From CAYTTA01 sp964440655 (GTDB taxonomy: Bacteria > Bacteroidota > Rhodothermia > Balneolales > Balneolaceae): a DNA stretch of 64,000 nt. This document shows positions 9,103 to 16,600 of this stretch, piece by piece. The translations under genes were made by a program, and so were the position numbers. The stretch's first letter is position 1. Each line of letters opens with the position of its first letter. The notes beneath the pieces were generated by a model. The model did no database searches, had not been told where the DNA came from, and saw nothing but the letters and a program-made list of their open reading frames with translations. The DNA lies in the NCBI GenBank assembly GCA_964440655.1, contig CAYTTA010000001.1, positions 62,001 through 126,000 of the forward strand. Reading direction: 5' to 3'.

Positions 9103-10037
9103 TATTCACCTGTTTGATAGGGGGGTTGATCCACAGCCTGCTCCCTGTTCCGGTAGAGCTGACGGAGCAGGAACCCGGAGAGAAGCGCACTCATCAGCAG
9201 AATCCAGAAGGGGGGCAGGTTTTCAACGGTCACCTGTGAAAAGGCCATCTCGGGATAGTGATTTCCGAGAACCACCGCGGCTCCGTTGTTGACAAAATGG
9301 GCGGCCATGGCGGGTACCAGACTTCCGCTCAGCCAGGTAACAAGGGCCAGAAGAATTCCCAGGGCAGCCAGCGGGAGAAGATTGGAGAGCTGCAGATGAA
9401 AGAGCCCGAATATCACTCCGGAGACCAGAATGGCACTCCAGACGCCCCACTGCTTTTCGAACGCCCTCAGGACATACCCCCGAAACATCACCTCTTCACA
9501 AACCGCGGGAACCAGGGCAATGTGGAAAAGGCCGGTCAAAAGCGCCCCCTCACTGGTCAGGAAGTTCTCGATCATCTCATACTGCATATCCTGCATTTCC
9601 GTTAAGTAGTCCGGAACAGGAAACAGGTTGTTGAGAAACCCCAGCAGCATGATGAGCGGCTGGACGACAATGAAGAGCAGTACCGAATAGAGGGTCATGG
9701 TTCCGGTACCGGGCCGGGTTCGGAGACGCAGAAAGGCAGATCTCCCTCTTCTGCCTGTATGGAGTCCGGCGACCAGGATGGTTGCCAGAAGGAGGAAGAG
9801 AATCTGGCCTGCGCTGTTGCCCATAAAAAGAAGATCGAGCCGTTCGCTGAGCGCTTCGTAATGGGTGATCTCCCCACCCTCGTAAATCAGCAGAAGTACC
9901 GTTACGATGGCCGCCGTCATCTGAAACAGGACAAAGACCAGGACGATCCAGATCATTGCCGGAATCCAGTGCGGCACCCCACTGCGTTCAACCCAGGAAG
10001 GAGTCGGCCACAACCCCTTATGCAGAGAATCCACCAT
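9102..10037 (-). CDS. CPBP (CAAX/Abi) family intramembrane metalloprotease
   Basis: A 311-residue polytopic protein with the three CPBP motifs: EEVMFRG (181-187, EExxxR), FGLFHLQ (His 214) and HFVNN (His 247, Asn 250/251). These form the metal-binding glutamyl protease core in the membrane. Members cleave or process membrane proteins, and some give bacteriocin immunity; the substrate here cannot be told. It has about eight membrane segments. It sits between a DUF4199-like gene (11 bases) and the DUF2007 gene (one shared base). Confidence 0.93.
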   Translation of the reverse strand: MVDSLHKGLWPTPSWVERSGVPHWIPAMIWIVLVFVLFQMTAAIVTVLLLIYEGGEITHYEALSERLDLLFMGNSAGQILFLLLATILVAGLHTGRRGRSAFLRLRTRPGTGTMTLYSVLLFIVVQPLIMLLGFLNNLFPVPDYLTEMQDMQYEMIENFLTSEGALLTGLFHIALVPAVCEEVMFRGYVLRAFEKQWGVWSAILVSGVIFGLFHLQLSNLLPLAALGILLALVTWLSGSLVPAMAAHFVNNGAAVVLGNHYPEMAFSQVTVENLPPFWILLMSALLSGFLLRQLYRNREQAVDQPPYQTGE

Positions 10038-10048
10038 GGCAGTCCGGA

Positions 10049-10684
10049 TTATTCCCCAGTTTCAGAGTCGGTGAAATCGTCCGAAGAGTACTCCGTAACC
10101 CGGTTGGCAAAGAAACGGACTCCCAGCATGCCGGTAAGAAGATTCAACAGCCCGGTGAACGGGATGCCGTAGAAGATCTGTGCGAAAAGAGAGGAGGGTT
10201 GTGCGCCCGCCGCCATCTGGTCGATGAGCTGATCACGGGTCTCCGCCGGAAGGTCCATCTGCTCGAGATTGGCCACCATGCTGTCGAGAAGTTTCCGGGT
10301 AAAGTCGGGATCGATCACGGTCCAGAGGTTCTTCAGCAGGGCGCTGAAGACCACAAAGGCCGCACCGGCCAGGAAACCGATCAGTGCGCCCTGGCCCAGC
10401 CTGAGCCGGGAAGAGACGTGACGGGTGTAGTGCCAGATGGCGAAGAGACCGGCAAAGGCGTTGACCAGGCAGACGACCACCCCGTTGATCACTCCCGAAG
10501 TGATCAGCGATCCGCCGGGTTCCGAATTGATCTGCATGTACCCGAACACCAGGCCTGCGAGAAAATCGATAAAACCGAACAGCATGCCGGCCAGCAATAC
10601 CGACGAGAGAAAATCCGACGGCCGGGGTTGTGCAGAGTGATCACCGGAAGGGTTATCGAAGGGATCCAGATTTGATGGTGGCAT
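10049..10684 (-). CDS. DUF4199-like four-helix membrane protein
   Basis: A 211-residue protein with a polar N-terminus rich in Pro and Ser, then hydrophobic segments at about 26-48, 60-83, 95-118 and 165-190. A polar helical loop of Asp/Leu/Met character lies between segments three and four (DPDFTRKLLDSMVANLEQMD). This layout matches DUF4199 proteins of Bacteroidota, but the assignment rests on topology alone. The gene overlaps the end of the DUF2085 gene by 32 bases, indicating coupled translation. The function is unknown. Confidence 0.72.
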   Translation of the reverse strand: MPPSNLDPFDNPSGDHSAQPRPSDFLSSVLLAGMLFGFIDFLAGLVFGYMQINSEPGGSLITSGVINGVVVCLVNAFAGLFAIWHYTRHVSSRLRLGQGALIGFLAGAAFVVFSALLKNLWTVIDPDFTRKLLDSMVANLEQMDLPAETRDQLIDQMAAGAQPSSLFAQIFYGIPFTGLLNLLTGMLGVRFFANRVTEYSSDDFTDSETGE

Positions 10685-11150
10685 CGAAAGGATTCTGATT
10701 CATAGATGTTTTCCGGAACAGGTCGGTCATGACAGACGCTGTAAACAGACCCATTGCCAGACCTAAAAAAAATCGGCAGAAGTTTGAACTGTTCCAAACC
10801 TGGAAAAAGCCGACCAGATAGTCTGCCGTGTTGAGCAGCAGTGCGCCGGCAAGCAGAAGTTGCGGGACGTTTCGAAAGCGTGGGCCCCGGATTGTGACGA
10901 TCCAGAGCGGAATGAGCATCCATCCTGCCAGCAAACCTGAAAAGATGCCGGCACATCGCGCATTGACCGCCATCGGGACGCCACCTATCTGCAGAGTTCG
11001 CTGCGGCAGCTGGTGGCAGATCCCCTCGAAGAGCCGGTATCTCCAACCCATCCACTCCAGCGGTTCCCCGACCAGGCCGTTGCCGAGGGAGGCATAGAGG
11101 AGGAGGATCAGTCCGGCGAGTGTCAGAATATAGAGGAGTTTGTATCGCAA
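10653..11150 (-). CDS. DUF2085 family membrane protein
   Basis: The 165-residue protein carries the DUF2085 hallmark: CHQLPQRTL at residues 45-53, then NARCAGIFSG around 63-72. In most relatives the second motif reads CARC, so one Cys is replaced by Asn here. There are four hydrophobic segments. The start is a TTG at 11150 preceded by a good AAGGAG ribosome binding site 13 bases upstream; no ATG fits. The biochemical role of DUF2085 is not known. It follows the thioesterase gene after 112 bases and overlaps the next gene. Confidence 0.87.
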   Translation of the reverse strand: MRYKLLYILTLAGLILLLYASLGNGLVGEPLEWMGWRYRLFEGICHQLPQRTLQIGGVPMAVNARCAGIFSGLLAGWMLIPLWIVTIRGPRFRNVPQLLLAGALLLNTADYLVGFFQVWNSSNFCRFFLGLAMGLFTASVMTDLFRKTSMNQNPFDATIKSGSLR

Positions 11151-11262
11151 TGGGCAAGGGCTCTCCTTCCGTTCAGAGAATCACTGGCAGAACCATGAGA
11201 ATAGCGGCAGATCCATAACAATCGGGGCAGAGGTGTGTACAAACACCCTGCTCACGGCATGC

Positions 11263-11706
11263 TCACTCCCCGACCGGGTGTTCTTTTATCCGGCGGAGGA
11301 AGCTTTCCGGAGCCCTGCAAGGCCGGCGGGTCCTGGCATCGGTGAAGGCCAGCGTCACCCGGCCGACGACATGCGGATCCGTCTTTCGGTCGGTCATTAC
11401 ACGGTACCAGGTTACCAGACGGACCTGCGGCTCGTCAAAAATCAGAACCTCGACCTGCATCTCCTCATCATAGAAGATGGGCGATTTGTACTCGACCGCT
11501 GCCTCCACCACCGGCAGCATCAGCCCGCCCTCCTCCATCGCCCGGTAGGAGATCCCCAGATTGCGGATCAGCTCCGTACGGGCCTCTTCAAAATATTCAA
11601 GATACCTGCCGTAGTAGACATACCCCATCCGGTCGGTTTCCGAGTAGCGGCTGCGGATCTTCTGCGTCCAGCTATGAAGGGGGCTTTTTTCTGGAAACCG
11701 GATCAT
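11263..11706 (-). CDS. Acyl-CoA thioesterase, YbgC/FadM-type hot-dog fold
   Basis: A 147-residue hot-dog protein with the 4-hydroxybenzoyl-CoA thioesterase motif RYSETDRMGYVYYGRYLEYF, in which the Asp of ETDRMG is the catalytic residue. It should hydrolyse acyl-CoA or acyl-ACP in the cytosol; chain specificity cannot be read from sequence. Its ATG overlaps the stop of accA (ATGA), so it is coupled to the enzyme that starts fatty acid synthesis. In other bacteria YbgC sits with Tol-Pal genes, which are absent here. Confidence 0.93.
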   Translation of the reverse strand: MIRFPEKSPLHSWTQKIRSRYSETDRMGYVYYGRYLEYFEEARTELIRNLGISYRAMEEGGLMLPVVEAAVEYKSPIFYDEEMQVEVLIFDEPQVRLVTWYRVMTDRKTDPHVVGRVTLAFTDARTRRPCRAPESFLRRIKEHPVGE

Positions 11707-12845
11707 TTGCCGGATTTTTGCCGGCTCTTGCCACCTCTTCCGGCTGCTTTGGCTGAAGGCTCGTTATCGGACCCTGCGGCACTGTTCCGGCCGGTCTTGC
11801 CTGCGGCAGTGCTGTTCCCGGCACTTTTACTTGAGGCCTTGCCGGCGGTGGCTTCTCCGTCGACCCGGACAGGTCCCGACCCCCCCTGGGCCGGGTCCGC
11901 CTCGATCCAGCTTCCCATCTTCACATATTTTTCGATCCGTGTCTCGATCAGCTCTTCCGGCGCCATCCCCGCCAGACGGTCCAGGCTCTCGATAATCTGT
12001 CTTTCAACCGCTCGGGCGGTCTCGTCCCAATCACGGTGGGCCCCACCCAGCGGTTCGGGAATCACCCCGTCAATCACACCCAGCTCCTCCAGATCGGCCG
12101 CCGTCAGCTTGAGCTCCGATGCAGCCTGCTCCTTGTAGTCCCAGGTTTTCCAGAGGATGGAGGAGCAGGATTCGGGAGAGATCACCGAATACCAGGTATT
12201 TTCCATCATATAGACCTCATTCCCCATACCGATACCGATCGCGCCGCCGCTGGCTCCCTCTCCAATAACGATCGAGACAATGGGGGTGCGCAGGGTGGCC
12301 ATCATCTTCAGATTCCGGGCGATCGCCTCTGCCTGACCACGCTCTTCTGCCTCCAGACCGGGGTAGGCACCCGGAGTGTCCAGGAGCGATACCACCGGAA
12401 TGTCAAACTTTTCAGCCAGCTTCATCAGCCGGTAGGCCTTGCGGTACCCTTCCGGATTGGCCATGCCGAAATTCCGGAACTTCCTGTCGCGGGTGTCACG
12501 CCCCTTCTGATGGCCCATAATCATGACCGAGTGACCGCCGATCCTCCCGAATCCCCCCACAATCGCCTTGTCGTCACTGTGAAAACGGTCACCGTGGAGT
12601 TCCACAAAATCCTCCACGAACCGGTCGATGTAGTCGAGCGTGTAAGGGCGGTCGGGGTGGCGGGCCAGCTGAACCCGCTGCCAGCGTGTGAGATTGGAAA
12701 AGATCGATTCACGCAGCTGATCCGCCTTCTCCCGGAGCCGTTCGATCTCCGGGCGGAGCACATCATCTCCCACCGAGATGCGGCTCAGCTCTTCGATCTT
12801 CTGCTCGAGTTCCGCGATAGGACGCTCAAAATCCAAATATTGCAT
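11703..12845 (-). CDS. accA: Acetyl-CoA carboxylase carboxyltransferase subunit alpha
   Basis: AccA, with AccD, transfers the carboxyl group from biotin to acetyl-CoA to make malonyl-CoA, the first step of fatty acid synthesis. The N-terminal helices, the LARHPDRPYTLDYI segment, the crotonase-type core (PGAYPGLEAEERGQAEAIA, GEGASGGAIGIG) and the SPESCSSILWKTW region are all present. The family usually ends near residue 315-320. Here 67 extra residues (314-380) rich in Lys, Ala, Ser and Gly form a basic low-complexity tail. The ATG at 12845 is canonical. It is followed by the overlapping thioesterase gene. Confidence 0.97.
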   Translation of the reverse strand: MQYLDFERPIAELEQKIEELSRISVGDDVLRPEIERLREKADQLRESIFSNLTRWQRVQLARHPDRPYTLDYIDRFVEDFVELHGDRFHSDDKAIVGGFGRIGGHSVMIMGHQKGRDTRDRKFRNFGMANPEGYRKAYRLMKLAEKFDIPVVSLLDTPGAYPGLEAEERGQAEAIARNLKMMATLRTPIVSIVIGEGASGGAIGIGMGNEVYMMENTWYSVISPESCSSILWKTWDYKEQAASELKLTAADLEELGVIDGVIPEPLGGAHRDWDETARAVERQIIESLDRLAGMAPEELIETRIEKYVKMGSWIEADPAQGGSGPVRVDGEATAGKASSKSAGNSTAAGKTGRNSAAGSDNEPSAKAAGRGGKSRQKSGK

Positions 12846-12940
12846 AATGTGTCGGTCGCTGATTAAACAGTGAAATATATAAAGGTTTCGGCAACCTTTT
12901 CGATCGCACTCTGATTCACCTTTACTCCCGGCCGCTCCGC

Positions 12941-12992
12941 CTTCCGCCGGTCACTTCCCCTTCCGACTTCCGCCAGTCACTTCCCCTTCCGC
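12941..12992. repeat. 26-bp tandem duplication between gldC and accA
   Basis: Two copies, 12941-12966 and 12967-12992, begin with CTTCCGCCGGTCACTTCCCC or a near-identical form. The array ends 11 bases beyond the gldC stop side, in the spacer before accA on the minus strand. It is not a hairpin or CRISPR and probably arose by slippage. Confidence 0.85.
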
Positions 12993-13003
12993 CGGACAGC
13001 CCG

Positions 13004-13351
13004 TCAGTCGAGACGAATCTCCATCCGTTCCGCGAAATAGTCACAGAAATCCCGCATATCCCCGCTGATTCTCGGGTCGTTGATCGAACGCTCGAGCGTA
13101 TCGGCCATCGTCACCAGCGTCTGATGGAAAAAGATTTTCATCTCATCGACCGTCATATCGCGGGTCCAGAGATCGAGCCGCAGGGTATCCTTGGCTTTGT
13201 GATCCCAGAGGGAGAGAATCATGGCCCGGCAGGCGGTATCCTTCTCTCCGCCGTCGGTCGCATTCCAGATAATGCTTTCCGGGATGTTCTTCTGGTCCAG
13301 TTCAACCGTAATGTTCACTTCTTTCTTCTGGATATTCTTCTGATCAGCCAT
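13004..13351 (-). CDS. gldC: GldC-family protein (gliding motility-associated)
   Basis: A 115-residue soluble protein with the GldC pattern: KKEVNITVELDQKNIPESI, then WNATDGG, and an Asp/Glu-rich C-terminal helix pair. GldC was named from Flavobacterium gliding mutants, where it is accessory, and homologues occur across Bacteroidota including non-gliders. No gldB, gldKLMN or SprA genes are in the window, so motility should not be inferred. It lies between rluD and accA. An ATG at 13351 starts the protein. Confidence 0.88.
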   Translation of the reverse strand: MADQKNIQKKEVNITVELDQKNIPESIIWNATDGGEKDTACRAMILSLWDHKAKDTLRLDLWTRDMTVDEMKIFFHQTLVTMADTLERSINDPRISGDMRDFCDYFAERMEIRLD

Positions 13352-13425
13352 GATTGTTCCTTTGAGTGATGGGCGGCGCTCCCGGAGGTTACGTGAAGCC
13401 GCAGTTGAGTATGGGTGGGCAGGGT

Positions 13426-14436
13426 TCAGTGAATGGACGGGACGCAGTTCGCCCGGAGCTTCTCCAGAACCTTCATGAAATCTTCCGGTGGTTCCGATTC
13501 GAACTCCATGTATCTCTTTTTGCCGGGATGATAGAATCCGAGTGTCCTGGCATGCAGGGCCTGCCTCGGAAGAGAGGCAAACAGATTGCGGAACATTGTC
13601 TTGCGGCTGCCGGTGTCCGGTCCGTAACGGACCCGGTCCCCGCCATACTCGGGATCCCCGAAGAGATAGAAGCGGCGGTGCTTCATGTGCACCCGGATCT
13701 GATGGGTGCGACCGGTCTCCAGATTCACCTCCAGCAGAGCCAGATGGTCAAAATACTCCAGTACACGAAACCGGGTAACCGCCCTTTTCCCGCCCGGAGC
13801 GACCGCCATTTTCTTTCGGTCCTTGGGGGACCTGCCGATCGGTGCATCGATCACCCCCTCCTCCGGAGGGGTTCCCCAGACAATGGCCCAATAGGTCCTC
13901 AGCGTCTTCTTCTCGGCAAACTGGCGGCCCAGCTCGGCATGCACCGCATCATTCTTGGCCACCACCAGCAGGCCGCTGGTATTCTTGTCGAGCCGGTGAA
14001 CGATCCCCGGCCGGAGCACTTCGTCGTTCAGGGACGAGAGGTTCTTGCGGGTGTGGTAGAGAAGTCCGTTTACCAATGTCCCCTCCCAGTTCCCGAATGC
14101 GGGGTGGACCACAATCTCCGCCGGCTTGTTGACCACCAGCAGATCGTCGTCCTCATAAACGATATCCAGATCCATCGGCTCGGGTTCAGCCACCGGAGGG
14201 GGCGCCTTCGGCAGGCTGATCTCGATCACATCTCCGGGTTGCATGATATAGGAGGGCTTTGCCGCTTTTCCGTTCACCACCACATATCCGTCATGGATTG
14301 CCTGCTGGACCTTGTTCCGTGTGGCATTCTCCACAAACATGGTGATATAGCGGTCCAGACGCACCGAAGTGTGCTGCCCCTCCGGAACCTTGAGCAGATA
14401 TTCGGTCTTGTTCGAATGTTCTCGGGCAATCAGCAT
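13426..14436 (-). CDS. rluD: RluA/RluD family 23S rRNA pseudouridine synthase
   Basis: The enzyme converts specific uridines in large-subunit rRNA to pseudouridine. An N-terminal S4 RNA-binding domain spans about residues 24-75 (RLDRYITMF, VNGKAAKPSYIMQPGD). The catalytic domain carries the RluA motif HRLDKNTSGLLVVAK with catalytic Asp 150, and the late RTHQIRVHM motif. I chose ATG at 14436; a TTG at 14463 would add nine residues with no ribosome binding site support. The exact uridine target (RluD versus RluC-type) is inferred from overall layout. It heads the minus-strand lipid and housekeeping run, divergent from recN. Confidence 0.94.
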   Translation of the reverse strand: MLIAREHSNKTEYLLKVPEGQHTSVRLDRYITMFVENATRNKVQQAIHDGYVVVNGKAAKPSYIMQPGDVIEISLPKAPPPVAEPEPMDLDIVYEDDDLLVVNKPAEIVVHPAFGNWEGTLVNGLLYHTRKNLSSLNDEVLRPGIVHRLDKNTSGLLVVAKNDAVHAELGRQFAEKKTLRTYWAIVWGTPPEEGVIDAPIGRSPKDRKKMAVAPGGKRAVTRFRVLEYFDHLALLEVNLETGRTHQIRVHMKHRRFYLFGDPEYGGDRVRYGPDTGSRKTMFRNLFASLPRQALHARTLGFYHPGKKRYMEFESEPPEDFMKVLEKLRANCVPSIH

Positions 14437-14565
14437 AAACCCAAAGATAGGGGTTTTCACCAACAGATGAGCAGGGGACGCACAGAGTCGTCACCTCCTG
14501 AACAACGAATCTGTAAGGATTCTCTTGCGGGGCGTTCATACCCCCGGCATCAAGAGAGAGGCGAA

Positions 14566-14604
14566 ACCCGCCGGTGAATCGGAAGCCCTTTTCACCGGCG
14601 GGGT
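14566..14604. terminator. Strong inverted repeat between divergent rluD and recN
   Basis: ACCCGCCGGTGAA (14566-14578) pairs with TTCACCGGCGGGGT (14591-14604) across a 12-base loop, one base bulged. It lacks a proper T tract on either strand (CTTTAAA on plus). As both neighbouring genes point away from it, a terminator role is odd. It could be a transcription roadblock, an operator or a leader hairpin of recN. Confidence 0.55.
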
Positions 14605-14691
14605 CTTTAAATTCATTTCCGGGATGGTTACACTTTCACTTTCTTCCACCTGTCTTCAACAGATTCCGGAGATGGATTACCTGCAGAGGTC

Positions 14692-16416
14692 ATGATAAAG
14701 TCTCTCTATATCAAGGATTTTGCGCTGATTGATGAACTGGAGGTCGAATTCGGCCCTGGCCTCAATATTCTTACCGGCCAGACCGGTGCGGGGAAATCGA
14801 TCATCATCGGTGCCCTGAACATGATTCTCGGAGAGAGGGCCGATACCGAAATGGTGCGGGAGGGTGCGAACCGTGCCGTTGCCGAAGCACACATCGAGCT
14901 GGGTGATCACGAGCCGATTGCCTCCATCCTGCAGGAGAATGAGGTGGAGCCGCTTGCCGGGGAGCTGATCCTCCGCCGGGAGATCCGTCCATCGGGCAGC
15001 CGCGCCTTTATCAACGACACACCGGTTAAGATCGGGGTTCTCAAGTCGGTGGGGGATTTTCTGGTCGATCTGCACGGGCAGCACGACCATCAGTTTCTGT
15101 TGCGTGATGAGAATCACCAGTCGGTGATTGACGAACACAGCTCGATCCGTCCCCTGATGAAACAGTACCGCGAAGCCTACGACCTGATGGCACTCCTTCA
15201 GAGGTCGCTCCGCGATCTGCGCAAGAGGGAGCGCGAGCTGAAAGAGAAGACGGAGCTCTACCGTTTTCAGGTCCAGGAGCTGAGCGATGCGCAACTTGAT
15301 CCGGTGGAGGAGGACTCCCTCGAGGCGGAGATGAATCTGCTGGACAATGCGGAGGTGCTCGATCAGAAGGCGGCGGCCATCACGGCACTGGGCAGCGGGG
15401 ACGAGGTGAACCTTCTCGATCTTCTGGGGACACTTCGAGTCCAGATGCAGGACCTGGCGGAGATTGAACCGGAATTCGGAACATGGCTCGAGGAGGTCAA
15501 CACCGCCCGGATCAGCCTGCAGGAAGCGATCCAGTTCACCGAACGCTACCGCAACACGATCGAGTTCAATCCCGCCCGGCTGGAAACCCTGCGCCGGCGT
15601 CAGGCCGAGCTGAATCGTCTTCAGAAAAAGTATGCCCGCACCATCCCCGAGCTGATCGAATACCTCAAGGAGATCCAGAAAGAGCTCAACATGGCGGAGA
15701 ATTTCGACATGGAGATCGAAAAACTGGAAGAAGAGATCCGCCGTCACAGCGACGTACTCAGAGAGCGTGCCGTGGCGCTGCATGAACAGCGCATCAGGAC
15801 CGGAGAACTTCTCTCCCGGCAGATTGAGGAGAAACTTCAGGATCTGGGCATCACCCATCCCCGTTTTGAGGTTCAGGTGGAGTGGATCCGGTCGGCGGAT
15901 GGCTGGATTTCTGTGGAGGGGGAACCGGTGGAGTGCAGGCCGGAAGGAGGTGATGAGGTGACCTTCCTGATCAGTACCAACCGGGGTGAATCCCCGCGGC
16001 CGCTGGCCCGGATCGCGTCGGGAGGGGAGATCAGCCGGGTCATGCTCGCACTCAAATCGATCATGGCCGGGGAACAGCAGCTGCCGGTGATGATTTTCGA
16101 TGAGATCGATACCGGAATAAGTGGTCACATCTCGGAAAAGGTGGGGAAAGCGATGCGAAGTCTTGCCGGACAGTGCCAGATCATCGCCATCACCCACCAG
16201 CCGCAGATCGCCGGGCAGGCTCACCGGCACTATCGGGTGGAGAAGGTTGAATCGGGACCGGACGAACGGACCGTAACCCGGATCACCCTTCTTCAGGACG
16301 AGGAGCATGTGCGTGAAGTGGCCAGTCTGATGAGCGGCCAGGAGGTTACCGAAGCGGCCATCAACAGTGCCCGCGAGCTGATCCGCCGAAGTCTTGCCGG
16401 ACAAGAGTCAACGTGA
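14692..16416 (+). CDS. recN: DNA repair protein RecN
   Basis: RecN is an SMC-like ATPase that holds and repairs DNA double-strand breaks. The 574-residue protein has Walker A GQTGAGKS (29-36), a long central coiled coil (about 155-370, broken by the globular turn), the ABC signature region LARIASGGEISRVMLALK, and Walker B VMIFDEIDTGISG. The length is normal. An AGAGG ribosome binding site precedes the ATG at 14692. It stands alone on the plus strand. No LexA-type SOS box was recognised upstream. Confidence 0.97.
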   Translation: MIKSLYIKDFALIDELEVEFGPGLNILTGQTGAGKSIIIGALNMILGERADTEMVREGANRAVAEAHIELGDHEPIASILQENEVEPLAGELILRREIRPSGSRAFINDTPVKIGVLKSVGDFLVDLHGQHDHQFLLRDENHQSVIDEHSSIRPLMKQYREAYDLMALLQRSLRDLRKRERELKEKTELYRFQVQELSDAQLDPVEEDSLEAEMNLLDNAEVLDQKAAAITALGSGDEVNLLDLLGTLRVQMQDLAEIEPEFGTWLEEVNTARISLQEAIQFTERYRNTIEFNPARLETLRRRQAELNRLQKKYARTIPELIEYLKEIQKELNMAENFDMEIEKLEEEIRRHSDVLRERAVALHEQRIRTGELLSRQIEEKLQDLGITHPRFEVQVEWIRSADGWISVEGEPVECRPEGGDEVTFLISTNRGESPRPLARIASGGEISRVMLALKSIMAGEQQLPVMIFDEIDTGISGHISEKVGKAMRSLAGQCQIIAITHQPQIAGQAHRHYRVEKVESGPDERTVTRITLLQDEEHVREVASLMSGQEVTEAAINSARELIRRSLAGQEST

Positions 16417-16480
16417 CTCATCAGGGAATCCGGCACTTTATGGGCCGAGCGCCCGCCCGCCGTTCCCTTTGACCACACCG

Positions 16481-16560
16481 GACCCTGACAATACGGGACC
16501 CTGACAGTACCGGGCTCTGACAGTACCGGACCCTGACAGCACGGGACCCCCACCACACGG
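16481..16560. repeat. 16-bp tandem repeat, five copies in exact register
   Basis: Units starting at 16481, 16497, 16513, 16529 and 16545 follow GACCCTGACAGTACCG with two to four changes each; a decayed sixth copy may precede them. The array fills the space between the convergent recN and the FAD/Fe-S dehydrogenase gene. The exact 16-base register and lack of spacers make it a minisatellite rather than a CRISPR array. No T-rich terminator is present in it. Confidence 0.9.
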
Positions 16561-16600
16561 GATCAGGGAATTCGAGCTGAAAAGAGCCCGTTCGGAAGGC

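Noticed and set aside
13004..13351. Evidence of gliding motility from gldC
   Set aside because: A GldC homologue alone is common in non-gliding relatives, and no gldKLMN or spr genes are present.
14677..16404. A 575-codon open frame on the strand opposite recN
   Set aside because: It lies fully inside recN, which has Walker motifs and a ribosome binding site. GC-rich codon use leaves long open antisense frames, and this one has no recognisable domain.
16481..16560. Possible CRISPR array
   Set aside because: The repeats are 16 bp and directly adjacent with no spacers and no cas genes nearby.
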